64,000 bases of DNA from contig CP085827.1 in the NCBI GenBank assembly GCA_020809705.1, positions 2,790,001-2,854,000 of the forward strand, written 5' to 3'. The position numbers and the translations under genes are program-made. Origin of the DNA: Calonectria ilicicola. Lineage: Eukaryota > Ascomycota > Sordariomycetes > Hypocreales > Nectriaceae. Under the pieces are notes generated by a model that was not told the DNA's origin, searched no databases, and saw only the letters and a list, made by a program, of their open reading frames with translations. Shown one piece after another: positions 44,988-54,923 of the stretch; the first letter of the stretch is position 1, and each line of letters begins with the position of its first letter.

Positions 44988-46825
44988 CTAACCTTGGCTA
45001 GAATATACATGACTCCTCGTCCTTTCCAGCTCAATCTCCACCATGGCCTCGTTCTCTACCACCTTATCCTGCTTAGTGCGCATCTGCTGCAACACATTGG
45101 CTGCCTCAGCTGCATACTTGCACTTCATGCGAATCTTCTCGCCATAGCTGTAGAATATAAAGGGGAAGGGCAAGCATACGATGGCAAGGAAGGCCGGAAT
45201 CGAACTCGCCCAGTGGATGCCTAGGCCGTTGTACATGTAGGTCGTGAAGAGCGGGAACGCGGCGCCAAAGAGAGAACGGAGCACAGAGTTGGCCGCCAGG
45301 ACCGAGGCGGCGAAGATGACGTCTGTCGCTGCTTTAGTAAACATTCTCCAAAACGAATTTCCGGGTAGAACTTACAAGAGTCGATGAGGTAGGTCATAAG
45401 AGACAGGAAAATTAAGACAATGCCGCCGCCAAAGACGCCGGAGCCGATAATGGGCACGATCCAGTGGATATTACTGCCGTTGGTCCAGGCAAACCAGAAC
45501 ATCCCCACAGGGATCAGCACTGATCCAATTAGAGCAGGTGGCAGGCGAGCCTCAGGCGGAACCGCATCGCCCTGGGCCGCAGCCATACGTGCGTATCGCT
45601 TGTTGTCAAGGATAGTCCCAATAACAGCAATTGTTATGCCCGTGGCAATGCCACAGAAGGCGAGACCGCCGATTCCAGGGCTCCAACCACGACCCTGTTG
45701 GAAGACAATAGGGAACGCCACGAAGCAGAGATACAGCGTGCCATACACAATAGCCATGTAGATAGACGTAAGAAGTACAATGGGCTCCATGAAAAGGAGG
45801 ATCCATGGGCGGAGGAGAGCAAGAATTTATAGAATTTGATTCTTATATAGTTCCAGATTCAGACTTAGAAGATGGAGGATTAAGAATGTTAGAAGTGGAT
45901 TAAGCCTCGCGGCAACGCTTCTCTTCGGCTGGCCGAGGTCCAGCTTGGAGATATAAACCTTGCCAGTCGTCTTTGACAGAGCGGCAGCTCGTTTCTGGAG
46001 CAGCACAGGGGTATATGTCTCCGTGTAGGTTATGGTGCTAATGATCCAGACCACGCCAGTAAAGATGGAAATCATGCCCTGGACCCAGCGCCAGCCTTCG
46101 GTCTCGCCTAGGAAGCCGCCGGCTATCGGGCCTACAGCCAATGTCAGTGGGGCGTTCCAACAGGGGAAGCAGCCAAGAAGGCAAGACTCACCAAGAGCTG
46201 GACCTAGGAACGGTGCCATGGCAAAGATGCTAGTAGCAACGCCTCTCTCCGACGCACTAAACATGTCCGCAATGACACCGCCAGCATTGGTCATAGGCGA
46301 CGACCCAAACGCGCCCGCGAAGAAACGCAGAATAATCATGGACTCGACATTAGGGGCCCCCGCGGCACCGGCGTTAAAGGCCGTCATGGCCATATAGGTG
46401 ACAAAGAAGAGCATCTGCCGCCCGTACATCTCCGACAGGGGCGCCCAGAGCAGCGGGCCGATGGCGAATCCAAGCACGAACATAGACACGCCAAGGATAG
46501 CGACCTCGGACGAGACGCCAAACTCACTGATGATGTCCCTGTTGCCACCCGAAAAGGCAGAACTAGCAAAGGAAGAGGAGAGGGTGACGAAGGCCTGGAC
46601 GAGGGTGATGAGCCACTTGCGCGGGCGGGAGTAGGTCATGGGGTTGTAGGGGTCACTGCTGGGGAGGAACTCGACCAGGTACGGCGACTCGCTTGTCCCC
46701 TCGCCAGCGTAGTCGTGCTGGAGGACATCGTCAGTGACACCAGCCTGATCCACCAGCCTCCAGATATAGGAGACACGGGTCCCAGCGCGCTTCTGGGGTT
46801 CAACGTCGGGCGATGGAGTAGTAGC
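44988..46825 (-). pseudogene. DHA1-type MFS drug/polyamine transporter interrupted by a probable mitochondrial insertion
   Basis: Exons 46825-46192, 46131-45376 and 45322-44988 are joined by introns of 60 and 53 nt. The protein has the DHA1 pattern: DPYNPMTYSRPRKW before helix 1, GPLLWAPLSEMYGRQ (motif A), [52 protein letters not shown] and [15 protein letters not shown] near the C-terminus. About 12 membrane helices. Such pumps export drugs or metabolites at the plasma membrane. In the central loop, 45823-45900 is foreign (see separate feature) and puts TAA in frame at 45829-45827, while both flanks stay in the same frame. Without it the protein would be complete, so loss may be recent. Start at MATTPSPD is preferred over an ATG 15 codons upstream. 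Confidence 0.82.
45823..45900 (+). other. Probable numt: 26 codons of mitochondrial cox2
   Basis: On the plus strand, antisense to the transporter, the 78 bases encode an uninterrupted segment containing EFDSYIVPDSDLE and LRMLEVD. This is the highly conserved Cox2 region just before the copper-binding domain (family pattern EFDSYIVP..DLE.G.LR.LEVDN). Codons are AT-ending (TTA, ATA, AGA), like fungal mtDNA and unlike the GC-richer host gene. The match ends sharply at GTGGAT on one side and GAATTT on the other. Identification is from memory of the Cox2 family, not from a search. Confidence 0.82.
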
Positions 46826-47461
46826 CATTATAGTAGCAGCGAGTCTGGTTGATACGGCGACTATTAACAACCGTTGAGTTGGTATGTGCGTGCTGCTAAC
46901 CCGAGTTGTCCTTATTAATAACGCTTCTCGACTCTTCGAGCTAAGTTAATACGATACGAGTTTTAGCGCCTTTAATGACTAACTGAGTCTCACACACCGA
47001 CTGCGGGCTTAGCAATATGCTGAAGTGCTAGGATTATGCGCTTGAAGCACAATCCCTCCTTGCATCGGCTTTAAATATACTCCGTACTCACCGCAGACCT
47101 CGTAGATCTACTTTGCAGATTATTACCAAAAGGGGGATGTGACAGGGGCTTCTGACCCCGCGAAATGTCTCCGAGTCCGGGCGGCTGTCGCATTGACGTG
47201 GAACGTTTCCTACTATTCCCTCTTATGTGCACGATAATCAAGTCCACCGATACTTTCGCGTCGGGTCCGGGTCGATTTTTTCGGTCCCGTCAGTCCCGTC
47301 GGTTCTGTGTCCATTACCACAAGGAAGCGGCGGAGTTTGTTCGAACCGTCCCGGATCATTATAAAAAGACGTTTGCTCACAAACAACGGAGTTTGGTACA
47401 TACACCCATAGTAGAGAACAAAAAGCAAACCTTCACCAGCAATATTCACCTGAAAGTAACC
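46826..47461. other. Divergent promoter between transporter and monooxygenase
   Basis: Shared upstream region of about 640 bp. A frame open from 47165 into the monooxygenase lacks motifs and is probably 5' UTR. Confidence 0.5.
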
Positions 47462-49126
47462 ATGGAACGAGCAAAAGACACAGGGATTTCCATCCTCGTC
47501 ACCGGCGCCGGTATTGCAGGCCTAACGTTCTCCATCGAGGCCTATCGCAAGGGACATAATGTGCGGCTCATCGAGCGCCGGTCCCGCGGTGAAACTTCTG
47601 GTAAGTACAGGGACGACCAGAGCAAGTTCGTCACACTTTTCACTGTAGTATGTGCTACTGACCACTCGGGATGTGTGCTTATATAGGCGAAATGATCGTT
47701 ATCACAACGTCCGCTCTCCAGACGCCGAAGGCATGGCCCGGCTTTATGGAGCGGGTGAGGAAAGAGGCAGTTTCACCGTGGCTGAACACGAAAAAGTTTG
47801 ACGGAACTCTGATCGGAACCTTTCCCGTTGGTGATCCAAACGACCCGTCTCTGGGAATCTACCGATCGAAGCTCCATATGGCTCTCCATGAGTATGCCGC
47901 GCAGCTCGGTATTCCTGTCGAATTCAACACGACAGCCGTGGAATTCTCTGAGACGGAAGGCCATGGTGAAGTTACGCTGGCGGATGGCCGTAAGGTCACT
48001 GCCGACGTCGTGGTCGCTGCCGATGGAATCGCCTCAAAATCGTGCGCCCTGGTTGTGGACCGTCAAGACGCCCCTATTAGTTCGGGATTCGTTTTGTACA
48101 GGGTCACTTTCCCCGCGGAACCAGTACTCGAAAATCCTATCATCGCAAAGGAGCTTGCCGGCTACAAGGATCGTACGTTCCTGCATGCCGGCCCTGGGGC
48201 GCATATGATTACTTGCAAATCGGAAAACGAGATATGCTGGTTGTTAACCCGCAGGGTATGTGTCTCTGGGGATGAAACTTATGCTGCTTGAGTTTCAAAA
48301 CTAACGTTGAACCAGGAGGAGGGTGGCGACGCTGAAGAGGACTGGACCAAGGCCACCTCAACCGACAAGGCCCTCAATGCTGTGGAGGGCTGGGAGCCAT
48401 TCGTAACGGAGCTCATCAAGGCGACACCCAACAATACCGTTCTTGACTGGAAGCTCATGTGGCGCAACCCACAGCCAAAATGGGCGTCGCCGAAAGGCAG
48501 AGTCATCCTGGGCGTCGCCGAAAGGCAGAGTCATCCAGATTGGCGACGCTGCGCATCCGTTTCTGCCAACCTCGGCCAGCGGCGGGACTATGGCTATGGA
48601 GGATGCATACTCCCTGGCCGCCTGCTTGCAGATTGCGGGGAAGAAAAATGTGCCGCTCGCAACAAAGGTGCATAACCACTTGAGGTACGTGTGTGCTACT
48701 GTTAGCACATATAATACGCTCTGATGGCTGGGCCCTGGTGCCGACTCTGGGTTATGATAAGTACGTAAGAAGCTTGGCATAACAGGTGCTGATTACTCGT
48801 GCGTTGATGGCAGGTTCGAACGAGTTTCCTGTGCCCAGAAGATGGGATTCAAAAATCGCGAGCTATACCACAACACCGACTGGGACGCCGTTGCCGAGAA
48901 CCCGCAGATCATGGGTAAGATGGTCGGGAACTGGTTGATCAGACACAACTCGGAGCAATACGCGTATGAGAACTACGACAAATGTGCAAAGCACATCCTC
49001 ACTGGCACACCCTTCGAGAACACAAACAGTGTGCCTGGCTACAAGTACAAGCCATGGACTGTCAAGGAACTGCTGGATGCTTCGGACAGGTGTGAGCCTA
49101 TGGAGGATGAAGGAGACTGGTCTTAG
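47462..49126 (+). pseudogene. FAD-dependent aromatic-type monooxygenase with frameshifting 28-bp duplication
   Basis: Exons 47462-47600, 47687-48255, 48316-48684 and 48814-49126, with GTAAGT/GTATGT/GTACGT donors. FAD-binding GxGxxG motif: SILVTGAGIAGLTFSIEAYR. DG motif: VVVAADGIASKS. GD motif: IQIGDAAHPFLPTSASGGTM. These define a class A flavoprotein hydroxylase (salicylate hydroxylase/6-hydroxynicotinate-like, FAD_binding_3). Just before the GD motif, 28 bases (48481-48508) are repeated exactly at 48509-48536, shifting the frame by one and truncating the protein. With one copy the total would be 454 codons, confirming the intron model. Cytosolic, NAD(P)H-dependent oxygenation of an aromatic or polyketide substrate is expected for the family. 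It sits with P450 and MFS genes. The start is placed 10 codons before the Rossmann strand. Confidence 0.82.
48481..48536 (+). repeat. Exact 28-bp tandem duplication
   Basis: Two head-to-tail copies of a unit starting TGGGCGTCGCCGAAAGGCAG and ending TCATCC, inside the monooxygenase exon 3. 28 is not a multiple of three. Confidence 0.95.
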
Positions 49127-50226
49127 ACAACAACGTGTAGAGTCCGACTTCGACAGGACATGGAAGATCAATCGGGATATCTAGAGTGAACTGGTAGTTC
49201 TATAAGGAGTATGTCAAGTGGGTATGTAGAGGACATAGAAGTTCACGTACACGTCCAAGTTAGGCAAACGGGATTATTTCGTAAACCTCTGCACTATATA
49301 GGTAGAGTCTATTGCAAGCCACACACAGAGCAAGCCACACACATTCATCGTCGACAGAGCTAAGCGAGGGCTGAAGATGAATCACAAGCTGAAGAGTCAG
49401 TTGTGAAACCAGGGGTAGCGAAGGTTAATGACGCCTTGCCCAGGAGTGGTCGATGTCTTGGCCTGAAAGACGCCAATGGGAGGGACTACCGATTTGACGG
49501 TCTTTATTAGCGCGTTGCGTCCTATGGACAAGTGCATGCGGAAAATCGGCAATGGCAGACTTACCAAGTCTGGCATTGTCTACACGACGGTCCAAGTTTG
49601 GTTCAATTACTTGGGATTCTGGACTTGGGGTTCCAGACTTGAACATGAGGCGAGAAAAGCGTGACCAGCGACAGGGCTGACCAGATTGCTTCAAGCTCTA
49701 CCTAGGTTCCAAGGCCTTCTCCGCCTACTTGATATCACCGATTCGTTCCGCAGGAATGGCGTCTACAGCCATGTCGTGACATCCAAGAGGGACCAACCCC
49801 GGCTAAAGCTCAAAGCAAGCTAACCAAGGAATGTTGAAGCCACCCCCTCACCTGGACACAGCGTCCCGTCTCCCCGCCTCCAAAACTTTACTAGCTGGAA
49901 CATTCTAAAAAAACGCCTCTGGCAGTTGGATGGTGGGCTCGAGAGGCTTGACCGGGATGTTGACTCGATCGCAACGAGGTCATCGAACGCCATGGCGCAG
50001 CCTAGCAAGACGCCGTCACGAATAACGCGCCTTAATCGAGTCATTCCCCCGCTTCCCCAGGTTTGCCCGGATCCGCTCCAGCCGTGGTGTTCCACCCGCC
50101 AGGGACTAGGAGTGCAGATCAGGAGATTTCTGTAGTTGGACATCCGCGTCGTTGGAAATGCGACCCTTCATGACGCTCGTCACTTTCTAATCGAGTAGTG
50201 TTGATCCTTCGGCCGGCCGCAACACC
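49127..50226. other. Intergenic region, 1.1 kb
   Basis: Normal composition. Open frames at 49425-49694 and 49820-50143 (minus) show no recognised domain or codon pattern. CACACA-rich direct repeats at 49318-49342. Confidence 0.45.
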
Positions 50227-51402
50227 ATGTCGTCGCTATTGAGCGACCACCCTTACACGGCCAAACGGGCTCTTCAGGGTGCGATCTACACCCCAGAGGC
50301 GGTCCTCGTTATTGTAAGATTTGTTATTGTCGCGGCATGTTTCCATACGCTGATGTGCTCGGGTCTGTGCCACGTTGGCGCTGTGCAATGCTGTTGAGCT
50401 GCTGTCCCTCATCTTCATGAGCTTCAAGCGTCGCTCAGGCCTCTACTTTTGGAGCATCCTACTTGCGTCGTTTGGTGTCGTTCCCTACTGTGTCGGATGG
50501 TTAATCGTCTACTTTGACTTTGCCCATGACTACGTGGGCATGATCATTGATAGCGTTGGCTGGGTCCTGTTGGTCTCTGGCCAATCCGTGGTGTTGTACT
50601 CACGGCTTCATCTCGTCGTGACTGATGCTAGGATCCTACGGGGTGTTCTCTGTATGATCATCATCAACGGTGTTGTCTGGGTATGTCAGTCGGTGCTCTG
50701 AATGCATCAGCGCTAACAGCAGTGCAGCACACGAGCATCACAGTCCTGCTATTTGGATCGACGTACAGCCCGAACGAGAGCAAGCGAGGCTTCAACGCCG
50801 TCTTCAATGTCCTCGAAAAAGTACAAATGACCTTCTTCTGCCTCCAAGAGTTCATCATCTCTGGCCTCTACATCTGGAAGACAATCGGCATCCTCAAGAC
50901 GGCCTTTGGCAATACACGACGTGTTCTATGGCAGCTCTTTGCCATTAATATCGTCATTGTCATCATGGACATTGCCCTTCTCGCAATCGAGTATAAAAAC
51001 TACTTTGTCTGGGAGCAAGGAGTCAAGGTGGTTACATATTCCATCAAACTTAAGCTTGAATTCGCTGTCCTTGGCGAACTCATCGATTTCATCCGGCACC
51101 GTGGAGGAACCCAGTCTGGATCGAATCGAGATTACCGCAACACAGGTGCATTTGTCGAGCTCTCCGTACATAAGCCAGGAAAGGACAAGAAGATTGCCAC
51201 CGAGATCGACCCTACGCGAGATGACTTGGCGTCCAACACGATGGTTGTGGCGTCCAAGGGGTCACGTCTTGAGGATGGCTCAGGAGACGAGATCCGTGTC
51301 GTTACCAGAGTTGACGTTGAGAGTCTGAACGTGGATCCGAGAGATGATAGGAGCACTGATGAGTTGTATGATCCCACGATTGCCAAATCCACGGCGAGAT
51401 AG
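50227..51402 (+). CDS. DUF7703-type integral membrane protein, intron 1 lacks an AG acceptor
   Basis: Proposed exons 50227-50313, 50363-50680 and 50728-51402 give 359 residues. About seven hydrophobic helices are visible (LYFWSILLASFGVVPYCVGW, DSVGWVLLVSGQSVVLYSRL, ILRGVLCMIIINGVVW, LWQLFAINIVIVIMDIALLA). NAVELLSLIFMSFKRRSGLY is the family's conserved second helix and loop. The C-terminal 110 residues are hydrophilic and probably cytoplasmic. Intron 2 (50681-50727) is normal. Intron 1 must run from GTAAGA at 50314 to keep frame with the VCATLALCNAVELL exon, but the only acceptor position in phase reads ...GCTCGG, not AG, although a CTGAT branch site is in place. Function of the family is unknown; many copies occur in filamentous fungi. 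Possibly non-functional. Confidence 0.68.
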
Positions 51403-51689
51403 CGCTGACGCGTAAATACTTTCTTAATACTTAATCTCTTTGCTTAATCTGAACCTGACAAGACGTCTGCAAAGGATGTCGCGCCAAGGTTACAATTGCT
51501 ACCGTCAAGATCGGCGTTGTTAGTCGCTCTGGTCTTGGGGGCGAGTTGCCTGTGCGTCGTAGTGCTAGATGCACCTCGGGGGGGACTGGAAGATCTGGAT
51601 GTGACCCTAACTTCTGAACATCACGGCCAGACTCTCTTAATATGCCTTATTAATTACTAGCATCTTCGGATGACCTGCATCTACTAAAG

Positions 51690-51920
51690 ATGGTTGACAT
51701 ATGTTAATGCTGAAACTACCAGCACCAGCAATGGTGATGCTGGTAGTTTCACTAAAGAACTCTTGTCACCCTATTTATAGCAATAGTTGCTCAGAGAATA
51801 GTAGGTATCCAATGGAACATTCCGTGTATCCTAATTATATTTATGTATGTCCAATAAACCCAATGTTGGTCATTGGTTCTCCTCACCCGCCCCTTCACGT
51901 TCTTCACGTCTCACCATCAT
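51690..51920. repeat. Possible solo LTR
   Basis: Starts TGGTTGACATATGTTAATGC (copia-like LTR beginning). It contains a 13-bp inverted repeat (51712-51724/51738-51750), a TATA-like CTATTTATAG, and an AATAAACCC signal, and ends near CTCACCA. No target duplication was found, so this stays tentative. Confidence 0.35.
51712..51750. repeat. Perfect 13-bp inverted repeat
   Basis: GAAACTACCAGCA (51712-51724) and TGCTGGTAGTTTC (51738-51750), 13-nt spacer. Strong hairpin in the possible LTR. Confidence 0.8.
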
Positions 51921-52136
51921 ATCAGCCTTTTCCATAGCATTATATACATCCCCGGTCTCTTTGCAAATTTAAGCACTTAAGACTTTAGCATTATAAAAAA
52001 ACTATAAGCCTATCCTTCTATAATTGCTACCTCAGAGGATATAGTCTGTCTATTCTCTTATATTTATAGCATAGCTTTAATCCATCTTTCTTAGGAAGTA
52101 TTTATAATAGGCTACCTCTATTACTATGAACTTCCT

Positions 52137-52499
52137 GTGACGGTCGAGGTTCCCAACGTAGTAAACCGTAACCGAATTAGTTTATATTGGCAGTTGTAAC
52201 AGGGCGTAACGTACTGAGCATAGGGTGGCAAATCACATCTAATAATATCAAGAGGTATTCTTGAGTAATCAAGTTGTATTGAAAGCTGAGGTAGCTAGAG
52301 TGTCTGTCTAAGGGATGTTGTATGGTTTTTTATAGGCAGGGTTTGGGGAGCATCTCACGATGCTCATCGTGAGATAGTGTTACATTCTCACTTGCCCGGA
52401 GTGAGAAAATGGGTCCCGCTCACTCGGTGCGAGTGAGCGGAATACGTTGATCCGTGCCGTGTGGCGACACGCATTCGATCGCGGCATAGGCCGTGACAG
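52137..52499. repeat. Possible second solo LTR with palindromes
   Basis: Begins TGTGACGGTCGAGG and ends GGCCGTGACA, so the ends are the TG...CA complementary type. Inside are CTCACGATGCTCATCGTGAG (52354-52373) and CGCTCACTCGGTGCGAGTGAGCG-like palindromes (about 52418-52440). No target duplication seen. Confidence 0.35.
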
Positions 52500-52740
52500 A
52501 TATGCGATCTAGCTAGTTGCTACCTGCATCGCATTACTTTAAGCATAAGTACTACAAGGTCGATATAGGTAATACTAGGCAGTGGTTGCTAGTTATAGGT
52601 AATAGCTAACAAAGATCATAATATTAAAAAAAGAATGAAAGAAAAGCCGAAACTCTAGCAAGCAAGATAGAAGGTACAGAGTATTCAATAGTATTAGATA
52701 GAATATGTACCCTAAAACCTCTTCATTCTTCCTTCCAAGA

Positions 52741-52934
52741 GCTTATTGCCACTTCCTACCGAGACCTTTCTTAGGCACTCTAGTTAACCAATAGATAAAA
52801 ACCACGCCCATCATATTAAAGACAATATATATCAAAAAGATACCAAAGTTTCTCCATCTTTCGCTGTAATAAGTTCTAGAACCTACGAGATATTTATTCG
52901 TATCCCCGACAGTGCAGAATGCACAAACCCACAA
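52741..52934 (-). pseudogene. C-terminal fragment of a PDR-type ABC transporter
   Basis: Sixty-three residues include GDTNKYLVGSRTYYSERWRN and FGIFLIYIVFNMMGVVFIYW, followed by LTRVPKK and a normal stop. These match the end of fungal pleiotropic-drug-resistance transporters (the YSxRWRNFGI...FYWLARVPK terminus, with the last membrane helix). No upstream transporter sequence is visible, so it is a detached remnant. Confidence 0.6.
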
Positions 52935-53584
52935 CTCTTCAAGAAGGGGTAGAAGTTCGCCGCAGCGATACGGCGCTATTCAGACGCTATCCAGCTATGT
53001 AGCCACACTACGCTGGACCAATCTCCGAAAGCTCTGAGCAATGGAGACGTTAATGCTTAAAAATGGAGGAAATAAGCTTTCGGTAGGATGAAGCGGAGAC
53101 TTAGGACGAACTTCTTTCACTCAATGCACAATACATGCGCTGAAGCAGAGAAGGCAATGTCTCGGTTGTCGCCCCGTTTTATTGGGGCCCAGGGAGGACT
53201 GCATAGGTGCCAGAGATAGACGGTATCCAGCGCGCAATCCAAGCATCGAGTACATCCGCCCCATCTTTATGATTAACTTGAGCTGACCTGAGGAGCATTA
53301 TCGCGATCCATGGCCCGGGTACCGAATCGCCGCGAACGTGGGACGTTAAAGAGAACGAGGGACGTGTAATTAACTGGCTAGCCGACACCATCACTGAGAA
53401 AAGAAGACGTGTCGAGTTTGAATAAACAGTGAGAAATAGAACTATAGTTAGAAGATGAAGCATTGCCAAGCACGAAACAAGGAGAAATTGCTCCGAGGTG
53501 GAGGGACAGAGGAGCAAGATGATTGAGTGTATGTTTTCCTCAATCTGAAGGCAACTTCATGTTGCCACTAGGCTCGTGATTTGT

Positions 53585-54923
53585 CTATCCATATCTTCCC
53601 AACGGCCCCGCGAGTTCGTCCTGGCTTGAATTCTCCGTCGGATGCATCTCGATCGAGACAACATCGGCTGTTGTATGCTTTCTCGCTTCCAGTGACTGCG
53701 ACATCCCCTCATGACTCGAGTCAATCTGGCTCCACTGCGATGGGTGTCGTGCGCGACTGAAGACGCTAGTCTTAGTTCTAGTTGTGCTGTTAGGGCCTTT
53801 GCTTCTACCAGAACTCCGTCCAAATGCTGACTGGATGCTCGCCCAGGGCAACAGCTTGATGATAGGCCGGAGAGATGCAAGGCAGACGCTGACAACACCG
53901 CAGCAGTTTTCCACTATTGTCCAAACAACTGAATTGTCCATCGTCCAGTTGATCGGAAACGTGATAAAGTCGACAAGGATCAGGAGGCGCAGGCGCACAA
54001 TCGAGGTAATGACAACACTAGATACACAGTTAGTTTACTATCTGGTAAAAGATACGGTATTGTTTACAATCCACCCAGCAGGAAGAAGAATATGATGAAG
54101 ACTTTCTGCGTCATGGTGATGTTAAGCTGCAAGACCTGCGGTACAGGCAGCAGGACCAAGACCAAATCGGCGACGATGTTTGGAACAGACGTCCCAAAAA
54201 AGAAGCCATTCAAGTTGACGCACTTGACTCCTGGTTTAGCTTTCGCCACAGGATCCCAAGCTGCTTCGACGGGGACGCATTGCAGTATCGCAACGATGAA
54301 CTAGATGCAGCATGTCAGCACCATGGACTATATGCAGCGTCCAAAAAAAAAAAAAAAAAAAAAAAGTCTAACCGATGCGATGAACCAGAGAATGATGAAG
54401 CAGCCGATGACTTGGATCGACCGTCGCATGTAGTTGGACGAAGAAAATACCCTCCAGTAGAAGCACATTATGGACAGCTTAAGAGAGAGCTGGTTGAGGT
54501 AGTAAAACAATTCTGCCACATAAGCGCCCTTTGTGTTGTAAATCATGAGTGCCGTATCAATCTTTCGCCTACCGTCGAGGATATCATCATGGGGGATGCC
54601 TAAGAAGTAGTAAGTTGTATGCCATCTGTAATTGAGCGACTGCACACATACAAGCGATAACACAAGCACAGAACCCGCCAGTCACCAACTGAAGCAGTCC
54701 GTCAGGCCCATGGCGCAGGAGGTACTCGGGAAACACTCACCAATCCAGTGGCCGCCAGCCAGTCGTCCCACCAGAAGGAATTTTTTGATATCCGTCGACT
54801 GAGGAATCGCAGGAGGACAGCTATAGTCGCTAGAGGATAGCAGATAGCCAAGACGGTGATGGTCCGCGCCCGAAAGGACTTGGTCATGAGCTTGATGTCG
54901 GAAACGTCAAGGTCGGCTGCCAT
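53585..54923 (-). CDS. Rhodopsin-domain (SAT4-type) seven-helix membrane protein
   Basis: Five exons (54923-54741, 54688-54652, 54599-54373, 54300-54068, 54017-53585) give 370 residues with every junction in phase. The exon between introns 1 and 2 is only 37 nt. Family hallmarks: LLRFLSRRISKNSFWWDDWLA after helix 1, FYYLNQLSLKLSIMCFYWRVF, LQCVPVEAAWDP with the conserved Cys, GTSVPNIVADLVLVLLPVPQ and FPINWTMDNSVVWTIVENCCGVVSVCLASLRP. The C-terminal tail of about 80 residues is hydrophilic. Such proteins occur in large numbers in plant- and insect-associated fungi and are thought to be GPCR-like, but ligands are unknown. Intron 3 contains a run of 23 A on the plus strand (54343-54365), that is, poly-T in the transcript just after the donor. 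The frame extends upstream to 55172, probably 5' UTR. Confidence 0.83.
54343..54365. repeat. A23 homopolymer within an intron
   Basis: Twenty-three consecutive A on the plus strand, lying in intron 3 (54301-54372) of the rhodopsin-domain gene. Confidence 0.9.

Larger units (their letters stand above)
51403..53584. other. Intergenic repeat-rich region, 2.2 kb
   Basis: Contains two LTR-like stretches and an ABC-transporter fragment listed separately. A minus-strand frame at 53179-53463 starts with a hydrophobic segment (MLHLLTIVLFLTVY) but shows no family resemblance. Confidence 0.45.

Noticed and set aside
47165..47461. Long N-terminal extension of the FAD monooxygenase
   Set aside because: The extension lacks motifs and would put the Rossmann strand about 100 residues from the start; the family starts within about 20 residues of GxGxxG.
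53179..53517. Small secreted or membrane protein on the minus strand
   Set aside because: Hydrophobic start but no recognisable domain, no introns and no family pattern; not enough to call a gene.
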